Below, piece after piece: positions 1 to 11,384 of a stretch of DNA of 64,000 nucleotides. The stretch covers positions 1,736,911-1,800,910 of the forward strand of contig ML664152.1 of the NCBI GenBank assembly GCA_007570785.1, in the 5' to 3' direction. Numbering within the stretch: position 1 is the first letter of the stretch; every line of letters begins with the position of its first letter. The translations under genes were made by a program, and so were the position numbers. The notes beneath the pieces are model-generated. The model was not told the DNA's origin and ran no database searches. It saw only the letters and a program-made list of their open reading frames with translations. This stretch comes from Antilocapra americana. Lineage: Eukaryota; Chordata; Mammalia; Artiodactyla; Antilocapridae.

Positions 1-522
1 GTATCAGATGCCATGATCTTTGTTTTTTGAATGTTGCATTTCAAAACCGCTTTTTCACTCTTCTCTTTCACCCTCATCAAGAGGCTCTTTAGCTCCTCTT
101 CACATTCTGCCATTAGAGTGGTATCATCTGCATATCTGAAGGTGTTGATATTTCTCCCAACAGTCTTGATTCCAGTTTGTGCTTCATCCAGTCCAGCATT
201 TTCCATGATGTACTCTGCATAAAAGTTAAAAAAGCAGGATGACCATATATAGCCTTGACATATTTCTTTCCCAATTTTGCACCAGTTAGTTGTTCCACAT
301 CCAGTTATAACTGTTGCTTCTTGTCCTGCATACAGGTTTCTCAGGTAAGATGTTCTGGTATCCCATCTCTTGAAGAGTTTTTCATAATTTCTTATGATCC
401 ACACAGTCAAAGGCTTTAGCAATGAAGCAGAAGTAGATGTTTTTCTGGAATTTCCGTGCTTTCTCTATAATCCAACTGATGCTGGTAACTGGATCCCTGT
501 TTCCTCTGCCTTATTTACACCC
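1..522 (-). mobile_element. BovB (RTE) LINE fragment, reverse-transcriptase part
   Basis: Read on the minus strand, this is an internal piece of a BovB LINE. The complement of about 121-140 reads F-R-Y-A-D-D-T, the YADD active-site motif of RTE-type reverse transcriptase. Flanking peptide stretches have the usual BovB wording. The piece enters from the window edge and is lost at about 522, before the 5' end of the element. Stops and small indels break the frame, so it is dead. Confidence 0.9.
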
Positions 523-801
523 ATAATAAAGAATCCCATCAAATTGCCATTGAGGAAAAAAAGAGATTTGCAAATTTTGTCATAACACGTTGCTTTGTAT
601 ACAAATTGAATTATAAATCAGTAAAAGGCAAACTTATTGTTTTTAAGAAAATGGTGATTAAAATGAACTAAATCATGCTTATATCTTATATATCTCTCTC
701 ATAGAACACATAAATAGTTTCCATGACAATCATTTGTTAATAACATTAACTCTTGCTGTGTATCTGGCAAATACACAGTTAAATGATTTAAAAGTTAAAT
801 G
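523..801. other. AT-rich unique stretch
   Basis: AT-rich sequence between a BovB fragment and a SINE remnant. I see no coding frame, RNA gene or recognisable repeat. Confidence 0.5.
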
Positions 802-925
802 GGCTTCTGTTTTTTGGCTGTGCCATGCAGCATTTGGGATGATAGTTCCCCAAGCAGGGATCGAACCCGGGCCCCTGCAGTGGAAGCACAGAGTGTTAAC
901 CAATGGATTGCCAGACGTCCCCATG
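802..925 (-). mobile_element. CHR-type tRNA-derived SINE, truncated
   Basis: On the minus strand this carries a tRNA-derived head: the complement of about 860-875 is a B-box-like GGGTTCGATCCC. The body, a pyrimidine-rich tail followed by a conserved block ending near GCCATGCAGCA, matches the CHR-type SINEs of cetartiodactyls. The copy is short and diverged, older than the Bov-tA SINEs elsewhere in the window. Confidence 0.75.
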
Positions 926-1558
926 AGTTTCTATTTAGACTCCTTTATTCAAGAAAGTATCTCAGATAGTTTTCAAAGTATTAACATTTTAGATTCATGA
1001 ATTACTTCAATATATATTTTCTTAAAATTTACTATAGGAAAAGCACAGTACTGGATACCATAAGAACCTAAAATGAATCAGACAGACTACAACTGAGAAA
1101 CTTAAATAAAAATATTGTCTAGATAGCTGACTACATTAAGGAATTACTTTTCATTATTTTAGGTGTGTAAATAGTGTTTTTATCTTTTGGTGATATACAC
1201 TGAAATGCTTACAGATGAAATGGTACCTGAGATTTATTATATAAGATGATCCAGTGCAGTGGGAGAAAGTAGATACAGATCAAACTGAGGAGCTGGCAAC
1301 GCCAGTGCAGCCAAGGATGTGGGGTTCAGGCTGCAGTTCTGTATTGGTGTCTGTTTTAACCTCCCCACTATGGAGAGTGTTAATAAAAGTAATTCCCTTG
1401 AGGTCTAGAATGGACATGAGTGCTGACCGCCCCTCACCTGGGGTGAGGTATGGGTGCTCTGAGGAGCCTCTGGGCTGTGGTCAGGGCGCGTGGTGGCTGC
1501 GCTGAGCCTGGAAGGGAGGGGCGTTTGGGAAGCACAGGGGCTGAGTCAGAAAGGATTT
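926..1558. other. Unassigned sequence upstream of the LINE-1 insertion
   Basis: AT-rich up to about 1250, then moderately GC-rich. The open frames are short and unlike any family I know. It ends at the LINE-1 target site, where ATTT/AAAAAG fits the LINE-1 endonuclease preference. Confidence 0.4.
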
Positions 1559-1573
1559 AAAAAGTGCTGCTGA
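1559..1573 (+). repeat. LINE-1 target-site duplication, left copy
   Basis: AAAAAGTGCTGCTGA occurs here and again exactly at 3147-3161, just after the poly(A) tail. The 15-bp direct repeat defines both ends of one LINE-1 insertion. Confidence 0.93.
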
Positions 1574-1940
1574 CACAGTGTCCCATAGGTTTTGAGCTGT
1601 TGTGTTTTCATTTTCATTCGTTTCCATGCATAACTGAATTTCATTTTTAATTTCTTCTGCGATTTGTTGGTTATTCAGCAGTGTGTTGTTGAGCCTCCAT
1701 ATGTTGGAAGTTTTGAGAGGTTTTCTCCTGTAGTTGATATCTAATCTCACTGCATTGTGGTCAGAAAAGATGCTTGGGATGATTTCAATATTTTTGAATT
1801 TATCAAGGTTAGATTTATGGCCCAGGATGTGATCTATCCTGGAGAAGGTCCCGTGTGCACTTGAGAAAAAGGTGAAATTCCTTGTTTTGGGGTGGAATGA
1901 CCTATAGATATCAATTAGGTCTAGTTGGTCTATTGTTTGG
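1574..1940 (-). pseudogene. LINE-1 ORF2 endonuclease segment, inverted
   Basis: The minus-strand frame reads through a C-terminal piece of the LINE-1 apurinic/apyrimidinic-type endonuclease. It includes D-L-I-D-I-Y-R, S-R-I-D-H-I-L-G and S-D-H-N, the last holding the catalytic histidine of the family. The frame stays open to the target-site duplication. Without an N-terminal endonuclease part or a reverse transcriptase in the same orientation, it cannot make an active protein. The open frame runs past the element into flanking DNA only by chance. Confidence 0.9.
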
Positions 1941-2827
1941 ATAACATAGGCAAAACACTCTCTGCTATAATCCAAAGCGGGATACTCCATGACCCACCTC
2001 CCAGAATATTGGAAATAAAAACACGAATAAACAAATGGGACCTAATTAAAATTAAAAGCTTTTGCACAACAAAGGAAACTATAAGCAAGGTGAAAAGACA
2101 GCCTTCAGAATGGGAGAAAATAATAGCCAATGAAGCAACAGACAAACAATTAATCTCAAAAATTTACAAACAACTCCTGCAGCTCCATTCTAGAAAAATA
2201 AACAACCCAATTAAAAAGTGGGCCAAAGAACTTAACAGACATTTCTCCAAGGAAGATATAAAAATGGCTAACAAACACATGAAAAGATGCTCAACATCAC
2301 TCATTATCAGAGAAATGCAAATCAAAACTACAATGAGGTACCACTTTACACCAGTCAGAATGGCTGCCATCCAAAAATCTACAAGCAATAAATGCTGGAG
2401 AGGATGTGGAGAAAAGGGAACCCTCTTACACTGTTGGTGGGAATGCAAACTAGTACAGCCACTATGGAAAACAGTGTGGAGGTTCCTTAAAAAGCTGCAA
2501 ATAGACCTGCCATATGACCCGGCAATCCCACTGCTGGGCATATACACTGAGGAAACCAGAATTGAAAGAGCCACGTGCACCCCAATGTTCATCGCTGCAT
2601 TGTTTACAATAGCCAGGACATGGAAGCAACCTAGATGCCCATCAACTGACGAATGGATAAGAAAGCTGTGGTATATATACACAATGGAATATTACTCAGC
2701 ATTAAAAAAAAATTCATTTGAAGCAATTCTACTCAGATGGACGAAACTGGAGCCCATTATCCAGAGTGAAGTAAGCCAGAAGCAAAAACAACAATACAGT
2801 ATATTAACACATATATATGGAATTTAG
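1941..2827 (+). pseudogene. LINE-1 ORF2 C-terminal segment
   Basis: The plus-strand frame carries the C-terminal third of LINE-1 ORF2 protein downstream of the reverse-transcriptase core. It includes the late motif N-K-W-D-L-I-K and the Cys-rich segment C-x3-C-x7-H-x4-C encoded at 2393-2446. The natural stop is at 2825-2827. No stop interrupts it, so this copy has decayed little. The upstream part of the open frame (1925 to about 1940) is inverted endonuclease sequence read on the wrong strand. Confidence 0.92.
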
Positions 2828-3146
2828 AAAGACAGTAATGAGAACCCAACATGGGAGACAACAAAAGGAACGCAGATGTATAGAATAGACTTGTGGACTT
2901 TGTGGATGAGGGTAAGGGTGGGATGAGATGGGAGAAGGGCATTGAAGCATGTTAATTGTCATGTGTCTAATCAATCGCCAGCCCAGGATTGATGCTCGGG
3001 ACTGGTGCAGCGAGATTTCCCGGGGGGGAGGGAGGAGGGAGGGGGGACCCGGAGGGGAAGTATATGTAAACCCATGGTGATATCATGACAATGTATGGCA
3101 AAAACAATAATAAAAAAAAAAAAAAGAAGAAAACTTAAAAAAAAAA

Positions 3147-3161
3147 AAAAAGTGCTGCTGA
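3147..3161 (+). repeat. LINE-1 target-site duplication, right copy
   Basis: Exact second copy of the 15-bp sequence at 1559-1573, directly after the poly(A) tail. Confidence 0.93.
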
Positions 3162-3829
3162 GAGACTAGAAGGGCCAGTCTTGGAGGCAACCACACAAGC
3201 CATCCAAGCACCTGCTCTCTCTGGCTGAGAGCTGGATTCAAAGTGGGCAGAGGGGCTCATGTGGTGGGAAGTCATCCATCTCCTCCCCTTCAGCCCAACT
3301 GAAAACCCCAGACAGCACGGCACAGCACAGTGAGAAGGCTCGGGCAGGGGATAGGGGAGAAGATGGCAGAGCAGCTGGGACCCGAGGATGGTGTGGCTGC
3401 GAGTTCCCTGGTCTTCTGTTTGTGTTGCCACTCCAGACTTGGAGCTGAAGACACCAGCAACCTGGAAGTACCAGTGGGCAGACCAAAACTCCCAACCAAA
3501 CCATCTCTCTGGCCAAGGGGCCAGGAGAGGCCCTCCCAATGGGACAGGACACTGAAAGACTGAACCGCCCCATTCTGGCCAGACCCCAGCCTCCCACCCA
3601 GCAGGAACACAGGGTGGGGGAGCCTTGAGTCTCATCCCTCCTGGGTTATGACGACTCCTCCCACCCCACCTCAATGCAGTCAGGGAGAAGAGGTGGGAGC
3701 CTGGACCGCCCCCACCCAGCAGTGCCAGTGGAGGCCAGGGAGCCTCGACATGCACTCCCACTGGCAGCAACGAGGCAGGTCTCCCCTCTATTACAGAGGC
3801 CATGAGAGAAAGCAGCTAAAACGGAGCTT
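3162..3829. other. GC-rich unassigned sequence
   Basis: No recognised repeat. A 222-codon minus-strand frame spans it, but it has low-complexity Pro/Ser/Trp composition, begins in the LINE-1 poly(A) and has no domain I recognise, so I treat it as chance. Confidence 0.4.
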
Positions 3830-5190
3830 CAAGCAGGATTCGGATCCAGTAACATCATAAGTCCAGGTTGCACTCAAAGTCACTCACCAGACTGACAACC
3901 TCAAACTGAATGAACAAAGGCAACAGATGCCAGCCCCAGGATGTCAGCATTATCTGAGGAGGGCTTTCAAGCAGCAATCAAAACAGAAGTGGGAGGAATC
4001 TGTAACCAGTCTCAACACAGCATATACAGCCTGCATCAGCAAGACAGACAGGCAGACCACACAGAACAGGGGACTCGGAGACCAGCCCGCACCTAGCCTG
4101 CACAGCATACCTGCTCACTGTTGACAAAGGCAAACAAGCCTCGCAGTGAAGGGAAGACGGCCTTGTCCACAGATAGTGCTGGGTCAACCAGCCATCTCAG
4201 CTCACACCCCACACAGGTCCTTGGAATGAACCACGGGCTTAATACTAAGCATAAAACTAGAAAATTTTCACAAAAATTATACCCCATATCCAGGACTGGG
4301 GAAAGAGTTTGCAGAGTGGCTGTCAAATCCATAAAAAAAGAAAATGATAAACTGGATGATCCATCAAAATGTAAGGCTTTTGTCTATTAACAACCCTAGT
4401 AAGAAGATGAAATGACCAGCTCTGGACTGTGAGATGAGAACCACGTGCATCCACCACACACCTACGAGAAGGGCTGGAGCAGGGACTTGAAGGTCAGCAA
4501 GGGCCAGGAGAACTGGGTCACCACACAGCCACCTGGGGACCCGTCTGGTGTGTTCTTACCAGAGAAGTGAAGGCTTACATCCACATACAGAAACAGTGTG
4601 GGAGAAGGTTTACAGCAACATTATTCGTACTGGGGACAACCCGGATGCCCTTCTGCGGTGGCCAGCCAGGCACAGTGAGGACCATCCACACCAGGAGTGC
4701 CACAGACAATAAAAAGGGACCAACCGCCTGGGTGAGCCTCCAGAGGACTCAGCTGAGGGGAAAAGCCGACCCAAGGTCACGTACGCCACACCTGTTTACA
4801 CACTGGGAGCCCCGGGCAAGGCAGGCTTGAACTGCGTGGGCCACTCAGACACAGGTTTCTCTCACTAAAAGTGCACTGCCCACGGCATAGCCTAAGGCTG
4901 GCTGAGGCCAAGGACAAGGACACGGAGGGCCAACGATCCATTGCATGGGTTTTTGGCGGCAGCTCTGGTCAAGGGTCAACTTTCAAGGGTTCCTAAAATG
5001 AGAAAATCATTGAAACAGGAAGCAGAGCAGTGGTTGGGGGGGTCAGGGAGGATGTGGGTAATGGGGGGGTGGGGGTCCTATGACAACAGACACTCTGGAC
5101 CTCTTCCCGTGTCTGCATCCCACTGAGACCATGCACTGTGTAAAGGGAACCCAACTCCCCTGTATTCACAGCTGCACATGAATGCAGGTT
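3830..5190 (+). mobile_element. Chain of old L1M-type LINE-1 remnants
   Basis: Three decayed pieces run in LINE-1 order on the plus strand. About 3830-4050 resembles the ORF1-proximal region (GGATGTCAGCATTATCTGA block). About 4200-4450 resembles the ORF2 stretch before the C-terminus (CATAAAACTAGAAAATTTTC block). About 4560-5190 resembles the ORF2 C-terminus and 3' UTR, ending in G-run sequence at 5035-5080. Pieces between are missing. All frames are broken. The family is judged from remembered consensus wording; exact edges are uncertain. Confidence 0.6.
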
Positions 5191-5884
5191 CTCTCAAAAT
5201 GAGAACGTCAATTTAAAGGTAGGCAGAAGGTGCATAGTGTGTTCACATGTAACTAATCAGTGACTGGTGTGCTGAGAGGCTGGCTCCCCTGGGCTCTGGG
5301 ACGAGGGGAACACACGCCAGCAGTGCCCATGGTGGGCAGTCTGAGCCACAGCAGGAGTCCTGAGGCCCCAGAGCCCACTCGGTCTATAGGACGTGCCTTG
5401 TGTTCCTGCTCTTTCATACTCAAGTCCTAAAAAACGACAGGGAAAATGTCTCACAGTAGAAAACAGTCAGACTGTGCACCGTGCCGATGAGTAGGCGTGT
5501 GACAGAATGGAAGCAGAGACCTCTCGCAGAGCAGGAGCCGGCACTTCCAGCATCCGCAAATGCCAGCTCTCGTACTGAAGGCTATAAAGCAAAGCAAAAT
5601 AGCAAACACAAGCACATCAAGCAGTTTACACAACCACTTTCTCTCATTCTGAAGAGCACCTTATATGGCCTGGACCAGAAACACCTAAGAATTAAAACCC
5701 CACAAAAATCTCAGTGAGCAAAATTCCAGGAACTGCCAGTTACAGAAAAGCTCTACTTGATGGCAACGTTCAAATAACTTCTTCATTCTGCAGGATTCTC
5801 CCAAAGCATTATGAAGTAGGCAGTGAGGTATGCAAAGACTATTAAACTTGGCATCAAAAGACTGGGGATTTCAGTTTAACTTGC
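5191..5884. other. Unassigned sequence
   Basis: Mixed composition with short open frames only. Nothing recognisable apart from possible old-repeat decay around 5760-5830. Confidence 0.35.
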
Positions 5885-6085
5885 TTCATTATAATTTCAA
5901 CTTTCCTTTTTTAAAGTAGAACTAGACACATTGCTAAAGTTTATGTGGAGAAATAATCAGATTTGAATAATTAGGAAAACTCTGAACTGAAGAGCAACGA
6001 GGTGGGGCTGGTCCTCCCAGACTGGAAAGGATGGAGCCCCAGAATGTGCTCATGGCTCACGGACGCAGAGCAGAGGGACAGACTC
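5885..6085 (+). mobile_element. Old LINE-1 ORF2 remnant
   Basis: The order of words (TTTATGTGGAGAAATAAT, then a degenerate GGTGGGGCTGGTCCTCCCAGACTGG block, then a run resembling the 'acagactcagga' zone) follows LINE-1 ORF2 after the reverse-transcriptase core. It is heavily decayed, with no open frame. Confidence 0.5.
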
Positions 6086-6801
6086 AGGACAGAAGGGCCT
6101 CCCCACCACTGACCCCACCACTTTATAACAAGTAGGGCTGGCCCTGGGGTGACCCCTGGAGGAGGAGGAGGTTGGACCCGCCAGGGCCCCCAGTCAGCGT
6201 CGGTGTTGGTTTCCTGTGGGTCTGCATCTGACTTCCCATAACTCGACCCAGTGGCAAAGCTTTACTTTCTAAGAGGCTGGTGGGTAGATGGTCATCTGTT
6301 GTGTGATTCCTTACACACTTGTAGGTGTTTCTGATGTAAGACAAAGTATAAATAAATACGTAAACTATAGCATCTCTCTCTGCATCTTCTCTCTCACTGT
6401 GGAAACACCAACCTGCACATATGCCTCCCCTCTCTTGGTGAAAAGAAGGTTTTCTGCAATAAAACACGAAGAACAGGACTTACTCACATTTGAGATGCAT
6501 CAGAACATGAATTCTCTGTTGCGCTGGTAAAAAAAAAAAAAGGCTATCTTCAGGAATTCACTAAAAATTTTAAAAATGTTAAGAGAGACAGTAAACTTGA
6601 CAAAACTTACTAGTAATTATTACTCGTTTTAATCTCCCTTTCGCTCTTAAAAGGATGGTTTTGAAAAAAGTTTTACATATTCTTAATGACTGTTATGGGT
6701 TTCAGTCAGGAGCCATACACTACAAAATTTGAAAGAGAGAACTGTTAAAATGAAGATTCTTCATGTTAATTCTTTTTACTATAAATCAATCAACTTGCTA
6801 A

Positions 6802-7010
6802 GGGGCTTCCCTGGTGGCTCAGATGGTAAAGAATCTACCTGCAATGCGGGAGACCTAGGTTCAATCCCTGGATTGGGAAGATCCCTTGGAGGAGGGCATA
6901 GCAACCCACTCCAGTATTCTTGCCTGGAGAATCCCATGGACAGAGGAGCCTGGCGGGCTACAGTCCATGGGGTTGCAAAGAGTAGGACATGACTAAACAC
7001 AGCACAGACT
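6802..7010 (+). mobile_element. Bov-tA type SINE
   Basis: tRNA-Glu-like head starting GGGCTTCCCTGGTGGCTCAG with A box (GGTGGCTCAGATGGTAAAG) and B box (GGTTCAATCCC), followed by the Bov-A body (CCCACTCCAGTATTCTTGCC, then CAGTCCATGGGGTTGCAAAG). Near full length and little diverged. The same structure recurs at 14287, 22893, 26707, 27620, 29173, 31531, 32451, 48182, 59101 and 60451. Confidence 0.95.
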
Positions 7011-7369
7011 AATTTTGCAGCTATGGTAAAAAATTGAATGCCAATTTGATTATTTATATAACAAAGGTGACTGAAGTACAAAATTCTTTAATTTAAAAAA
7101 TAATCTCAAATTAAACAACTAAATCATGCATGTTTAGAGAATGCATTCATGACTTGTATTTTGCTTCCAATATTTTGCTTTCTAAACAGAAATATTCAAA
7201 ACAATCAATACTTTACAATGAAATATTTTCCTTTCTAGGAAACCACCCAAATAATAGATGTTCAGTTCAGTTTCCCTTTAGAGACTCAGTACACTGAACA
7301 TGGTAAGGCAGACTGTGTACAACAAATAAGGTTCAAGCACTGCTTTCAGAAAATGTAGTTTTCCTAGTG
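7011..7369. other. AT-rich stretch without a gene
   Basis: AT-rich sequence between a SINE and a LINE-1 piece. No frame, RNA gene or repeat recognised. Confidence 0.4.
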
Positions 7370-7890
7370 AAATGCAATGCAAAATAATTAAAATATGCAT
7401 AGCAACCGACAAGAAGACTCTTGGAAGCAGTTATATCAAGCTTGCAGAATGCGAAGTTAATACACAAAAGACAACTGCTTTCCTACATATGAGCAATGAA
7501 CTAGAATTTGACATAAAAAACAATACTGTTTACATTAGTATCACTTCCACCAATGAAACAAATTTAACAAAATATGTAAAAGATCCACATGAGGAAAAGT
7601 ACAAAAACTCTGATGAACAAAACCAAACAACTAAATAAGCGGAGATAAAATCCATATACATGGATAAAAAGACTCAACAACATCGATATTGGCTCTTCCT
7701 AACTTCACCTATAGATTCAACAAAATCCCAATAAAATCCCAGCAAAGTCTTCTGTGGAAATCAACTGACTTGTTCCCATGTTCATATGGAGAAGCGAACA
7801 CTCGGAACAGCCAACATAATGTGAAGCAGAAGAACAGAGGGGCTTTGGCAGTCTCTGACTTCAAGACTTACTGTGTATACAGCTATGGGA
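7370..7890 (+). mobile_element. Old LINE-1 ORF2 fragment
   Basis: Resembles the ORF2 segment that follows the reverse-transcriptase core: a stretch about amino acids shared by all LINE-1s (cross to 'FLHMSNELEF', later 'SDFKTY'), then a region about solo AUG-rich decay. Two frames carry the residues in turn (one to about 7638, another to about 7885), so at least one frameshift is present. Confidence 0.7.
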
Positions 7891-8240
7891 ATCAAGACAG
7901 GTCTGAACAAAGATGGTGGAATAGAAGGATGTGTGCTCATCTCCTCCTGCAAGAGCACCAAAACCACAACAACCATAGACAGAAGGACGCTGGAACCCAC
8001 CAAAAAGAGATACTACATCCAAAGACAAAGAAGTCACAGTGAGACAGTAGGAGGTGCACAACCACAGTAAAATCAAATCCCATACCTGTTGGGTGGGCGA
8101 CCCACAAACTACAGAACGATAATACCAAAGAAGTTCCCCTGCTGTGGCGAAGGTTCTGAGCCCCACATCAGGCTTCCCAGCCTGGGGATCCAAAAAAGGG
8201 ACTGGAAATCCCCAAGGAAACAGGCCGAATGAACCTTTTT
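7891..8240 (+). mobile_element. LINE-1 5' UTR fragment
   Basis: Begins at about 7891 with the AAGATGGTGGAATAGAAGGA block typical of a LINE-1 5' end and continues with AGAGCACCAAAACCACAACA, a pattern I associate with artiodactyl LINE-1 5' UTRs. It directly follows an ORF2 piece, so the two must come from different insertions. The 3' edge near 8240 is approximate. Confidence 0.65.
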
Positions 8241-8734
8241 GCCAACCCAATACGGTCCACAGACCTAACCCCACACGTTTGCTTTAGAATTTCAACTTTC
8301 AGACAGGGGTGGCTCTGTCCACCACAAAGGCCCCCACTGGAGGAGCTCCTCCCCAGGGAGCCTAGTCCCCACTCATGCTGGGAAGCCCCTCAGTACCAGT
8401 GTAGTAACGTGTGCCCACACATGGGTCACGGTCAGCACTGGGAGCCCCAGCCCTCTGTCCACAACTGCTGCTCATCAGCACTCAGCAACTTCCCCTCCCC
8501 GTACCCTCTCCTGGCATACATGGCGTCTCCCACTCTTGCCAGAGACTGGCTCAGATCCTTCCTTCCTGATGCAGACATGGAAATCCTCCCTCCTTAACTC
8601 TCCAAAGGGTACTTCGGGTGGCCCGCTGCCAAGTGGTCTCCAGGCCTACCATCCTATCACCCATGCCTACAGACACAGGCCCCAATCCTGGTGCTGGCAC
8701 GTGAGGGTGCCAATAGCTACTTGTTGCATGAAAG
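8241..8734. other. GC-rich unassigned sequence
   Basis: No recognised repeat or gene. Open frames have Pro/Ser-rich chance composition. Confidence 0.35.
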
Positions 8735-8882
8735 ATGCCTGGGTGGGTGGGTGGATGAGTGAATGGGCGGGTAAACAAATGGATGGATGGATGGGTGGGT
8801 GGGTGGGTGGTGGGATGAGTGGACTAGATCAATGAGTGGGTGAACAAATGGATGGATGGATGGATGGGTTGGTAGATAAATG
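8735..8882 (+). repeat. (TGGG/TGGA)n tetranucleotide microsatellite
   Basis: Tracts of GGTGGGTG and GGATGGAT alternate with GTGAACAAATGGATGG-type spacers, with two copies of an AAACAAATGGATGGATGGAT block (about 8774 and 8844). This is a compound, partly duplicated tetranucleotide repeat. The frames through it on both strands are an effect of the repeat. Confidence 0.9.
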
Positions 8883-9920
8883 CTCTCCTTCCCTATGCCT
8901 CCAGCTGGCACAGTGCTCCGCTCCTCACAAGGAAGTGTTCTCTCAGCAAGGCGGAAGCAGGGAAGGAGTCCGAACCCTCAGGCACTGTTTGCATCTCCTC
9001 AGTCTACAAGGGAAAGTCGGCCCAGTCTCTGGTGCCCTGTCCTCTGGCGGTACTCAGAAGAGGCTCACCTCTGTGGGTCTGGGCTTCCATTTCTACAACA
9101 GGCCCCATGCCTGTCCACTTCTCCATTCTGCAAAGATGGGGGCGCCCAGATGGCCTGAGCGCAGGACAGTGACCACCACAGAGTGCACAGATAAGGGTGC
9201 TATCACACTCCAGACCCAGTACTCACTAGGGAAGCCCTTAACCCCAACACACAGGAGCCTGTTTGCATAGGGTTCCTCCCCTGCCCCACCCGTTCTCAGC
9301 AGCAGGCCAGGAGTGGAGGAGGGCACAGTGGAGCACTGCTCAGGGCCCTGGGGAGGCTGGGATGAGCTCCACTGTCCCCGGGTGTGACCTGGGCTCCAGC
9401 CCACCTTGGGCCTTGGGCACAGTACCCACCAGGGCAGCAGCGTCTGCCTCACGGGTCCTAGTTGTTAGCTGTTAATTAAACTGCACATCACTCTCTTCTA
9501 ACTGCCATTCATTTCCTGACGACTGAGCTAATCCACTGGAGTCTCATCCACAGCCATAGCCAACACCTGCCTTGTGGAGGGGGTGACCATAGGTCTAATT
9601 CAGGATCGGTGAAAAACCACTGAGACCCCCATCACTATCACTACTGAGAGCAAGTCGCCTGCTGCTCTGCTGTACCGACAACCAATGGCATTCGAAAAGC
9701 CACACATCACACCAGGCTTTACACTGGGAACACTTAAAAATTACACAATACTAAAGACTACATTTCAAATCCTATAAAACTCTGCCAGTTTGGTATAAAT
9801 GGGATGGCCAGTCCTAATAATACTCATAAATTTGAGAGGCATTTTTATTAGTTTCAAACATAGGATGTGTGGAAAACAGGAGCAGGCACTCACGTGTGCC
9901 CCACTCACTGTGGTGTCCAC
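8883..9920. other. GC-rich unassigned sequence
   Basis: About 1 kb of unique-looking sequence with overlapping chance frames on both strands. The last 450 bases become AT-richer. No family recognised. Confidence 0.35.
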
Positions 9921-10026
9921 AATGAGCGAGCAACCATGATGAGCGTGAACGCACAGTGTTCATCATGAGTGTGCACGTACAGCGGCCACCGTGAGTGCGC
10001 ACACACAGCGATGCGCGGTGAGCACT
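9921..10026 (+). repeat. 26-bp minisatellite, about 3-4 copies
   Basis: Units at 9935-9960, 9961-9986 and 9987-10012 share a CATGATGAGYGTGMACGCACAG-like core, with partial units on both sides (9921-9934, 10013-10026). The 26-bp register is exact between the three full units although bases differ. CpG and CA/TG steps are abundant. Confidence 0.8.
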
Positions 10027-11384
10027 GCTACATCTCATTACACTCAGCCTCTCAAGATGCTGGTCTGAAAATGCAAACAGCTTTCCTACTGCAGAAAAAG
10101 ATTCCAGCATGTGTGAAGACATTCAGAATTTAATGCAAACCACTTGAGTTACAGCAAGTTCCAAATGATGACACAATTGTTCTTACACTTCTCCAAACCT
10201 TCCCCAATTTAAATGTCTAGTGATGAAGGACCATGGGAAAAAAGGTGGCAAGTCTAAATTTAGGGTCTTTGGATGAGAATTCTTGCAGTTTTGGCTCCTG
10301 CCTTTGTCTCAATTCCCTGCTATCTTCCTGCTGTCTTGCTCTCCCATTCCTGATATTGTCACCCAGGTGCGGGGCGGGAGCAGCAGGGATGTGCTGAGAG
10401 GCAGCACCAGCGTGCCCTCAGGCCCTGGACAAGCATGTGGGCATGGCACCCCTGGAGGTCTCGCACTGCAAGCCAGCCCCTCTGCTCCCACTAGTGTGAT
10501 TGTCTGTGTCAGTCAGCAAGACGTTCATATCAAAAGACTGCCAGTATCAAGATGGGTTTCCTCCTCCTCCTTTCGGGAAGTGCACTAAAAACTGAGGCTC
10601 ATTCTATTTCCTGGAGAGGTGACTGTCTCCTGCTACAGAAGACCCCAAAGATGCGGTGCTCCTGAAAGACCCTTTCCAGCCCTGCCGGCCACTGGGTAAC
10701 AAGCTGTCACCCAGGAAACATCTGGCTTTTCCCTCAGGAGGGGTGTCTTGGCACTGAGGATGTCTTCTGTTAGCTCACGTACATCACATGAAGGCAGCAA
10801 ACTCTCAACATCTCTTAAAGCAGCAATTTGCCCCAAAGCCAGGAGTGTGTGATTTTTATAATCAAGGGCAACTTCTGAATCTGATGTTAAGAAAAAAATA
10901 ATGATTTTAACATCTTAACACATTAAGTTGAATTAAAGACAAGTCATCTGAAGTGGTGACTGGAACGCTCTCCGTGTTTTTAAAAGGCAAACACTTAACA
11001 GTGGTAAACAGCATGGAGAGCAGTTGTAAGGTTGGAAAAGTCAGTAAGGAAGCGTGGCAGCAGAAGGGAAATTACAGAGCACCCATCTCTAGAGGGAGAA
11101 TCCCCTAAGACTCCAAGCTGCACACTTCTGAGACTCCATGAACATCTTTCTAAACGATACTTTAAACCTGGAAGCCAACGGGATTTCTAGACATGTTTTT
11201 TAAATCTGCCTTTGTAAGCTGGCCCCTCACTGACACTGTATGAAGTGCCAACAGAGAAAAAGAAGAGGGCTTTAAACGGAGAGTTGGAATCACCAGCATC
11301 AATAAGATGAATTCACAGCACAAGTCAGAACACATTCCCACAGCACATTTGCGTCCAGGATCTGCATTTCAGAATAAAAGAGGA
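10027..11384. other. Unassigned sequence
   Basis: Mixed composition with no repeat or gene I recognise. GC-rich about 10360-10500 and AT-rich about 10850-11000. Confidence 0.35.

Larger units (their letters stand above)
1574..3146. mobile_element. 5'-truncated, 5'-inverted ruminant LINE-1 (twin-priming product)
   Basis: One retrotransposition event bounded by a perfect 15-bp target-site duplication. From 1574 to about 1940 the LINE-1 endonuclease region lies on the minus strand. From about 1941 to the poly(A) tail the ORF2 3' part and 3' UTR lie on the plus strand. The 3' UTR has a G-rich polypurine tract (about 3019-3058) and ends in A-rich sequence at 3109-3146. The inverted and direct parts are non-adjacent segments of ORF2, the usual signature of twin priming. 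The intact duplication and mostly open frames suggest a fairly young insertion. Confidence 0.93.

Noticed and set aside
1925..2827. A single 300-codon gene
   Set aside because: The frame spans a LINE-1 inversion junction; the first few codons are antisense endonuclease and the rest is ORF2. Not a host gene.
6802..7010. Functional tRNA-Glu gene at the SINE head (same for other Bov-tA copies)
   Set aside because: Only A and B boxes are tRNA-like; the cloverleaf is not intact and the Bov-A body follows.
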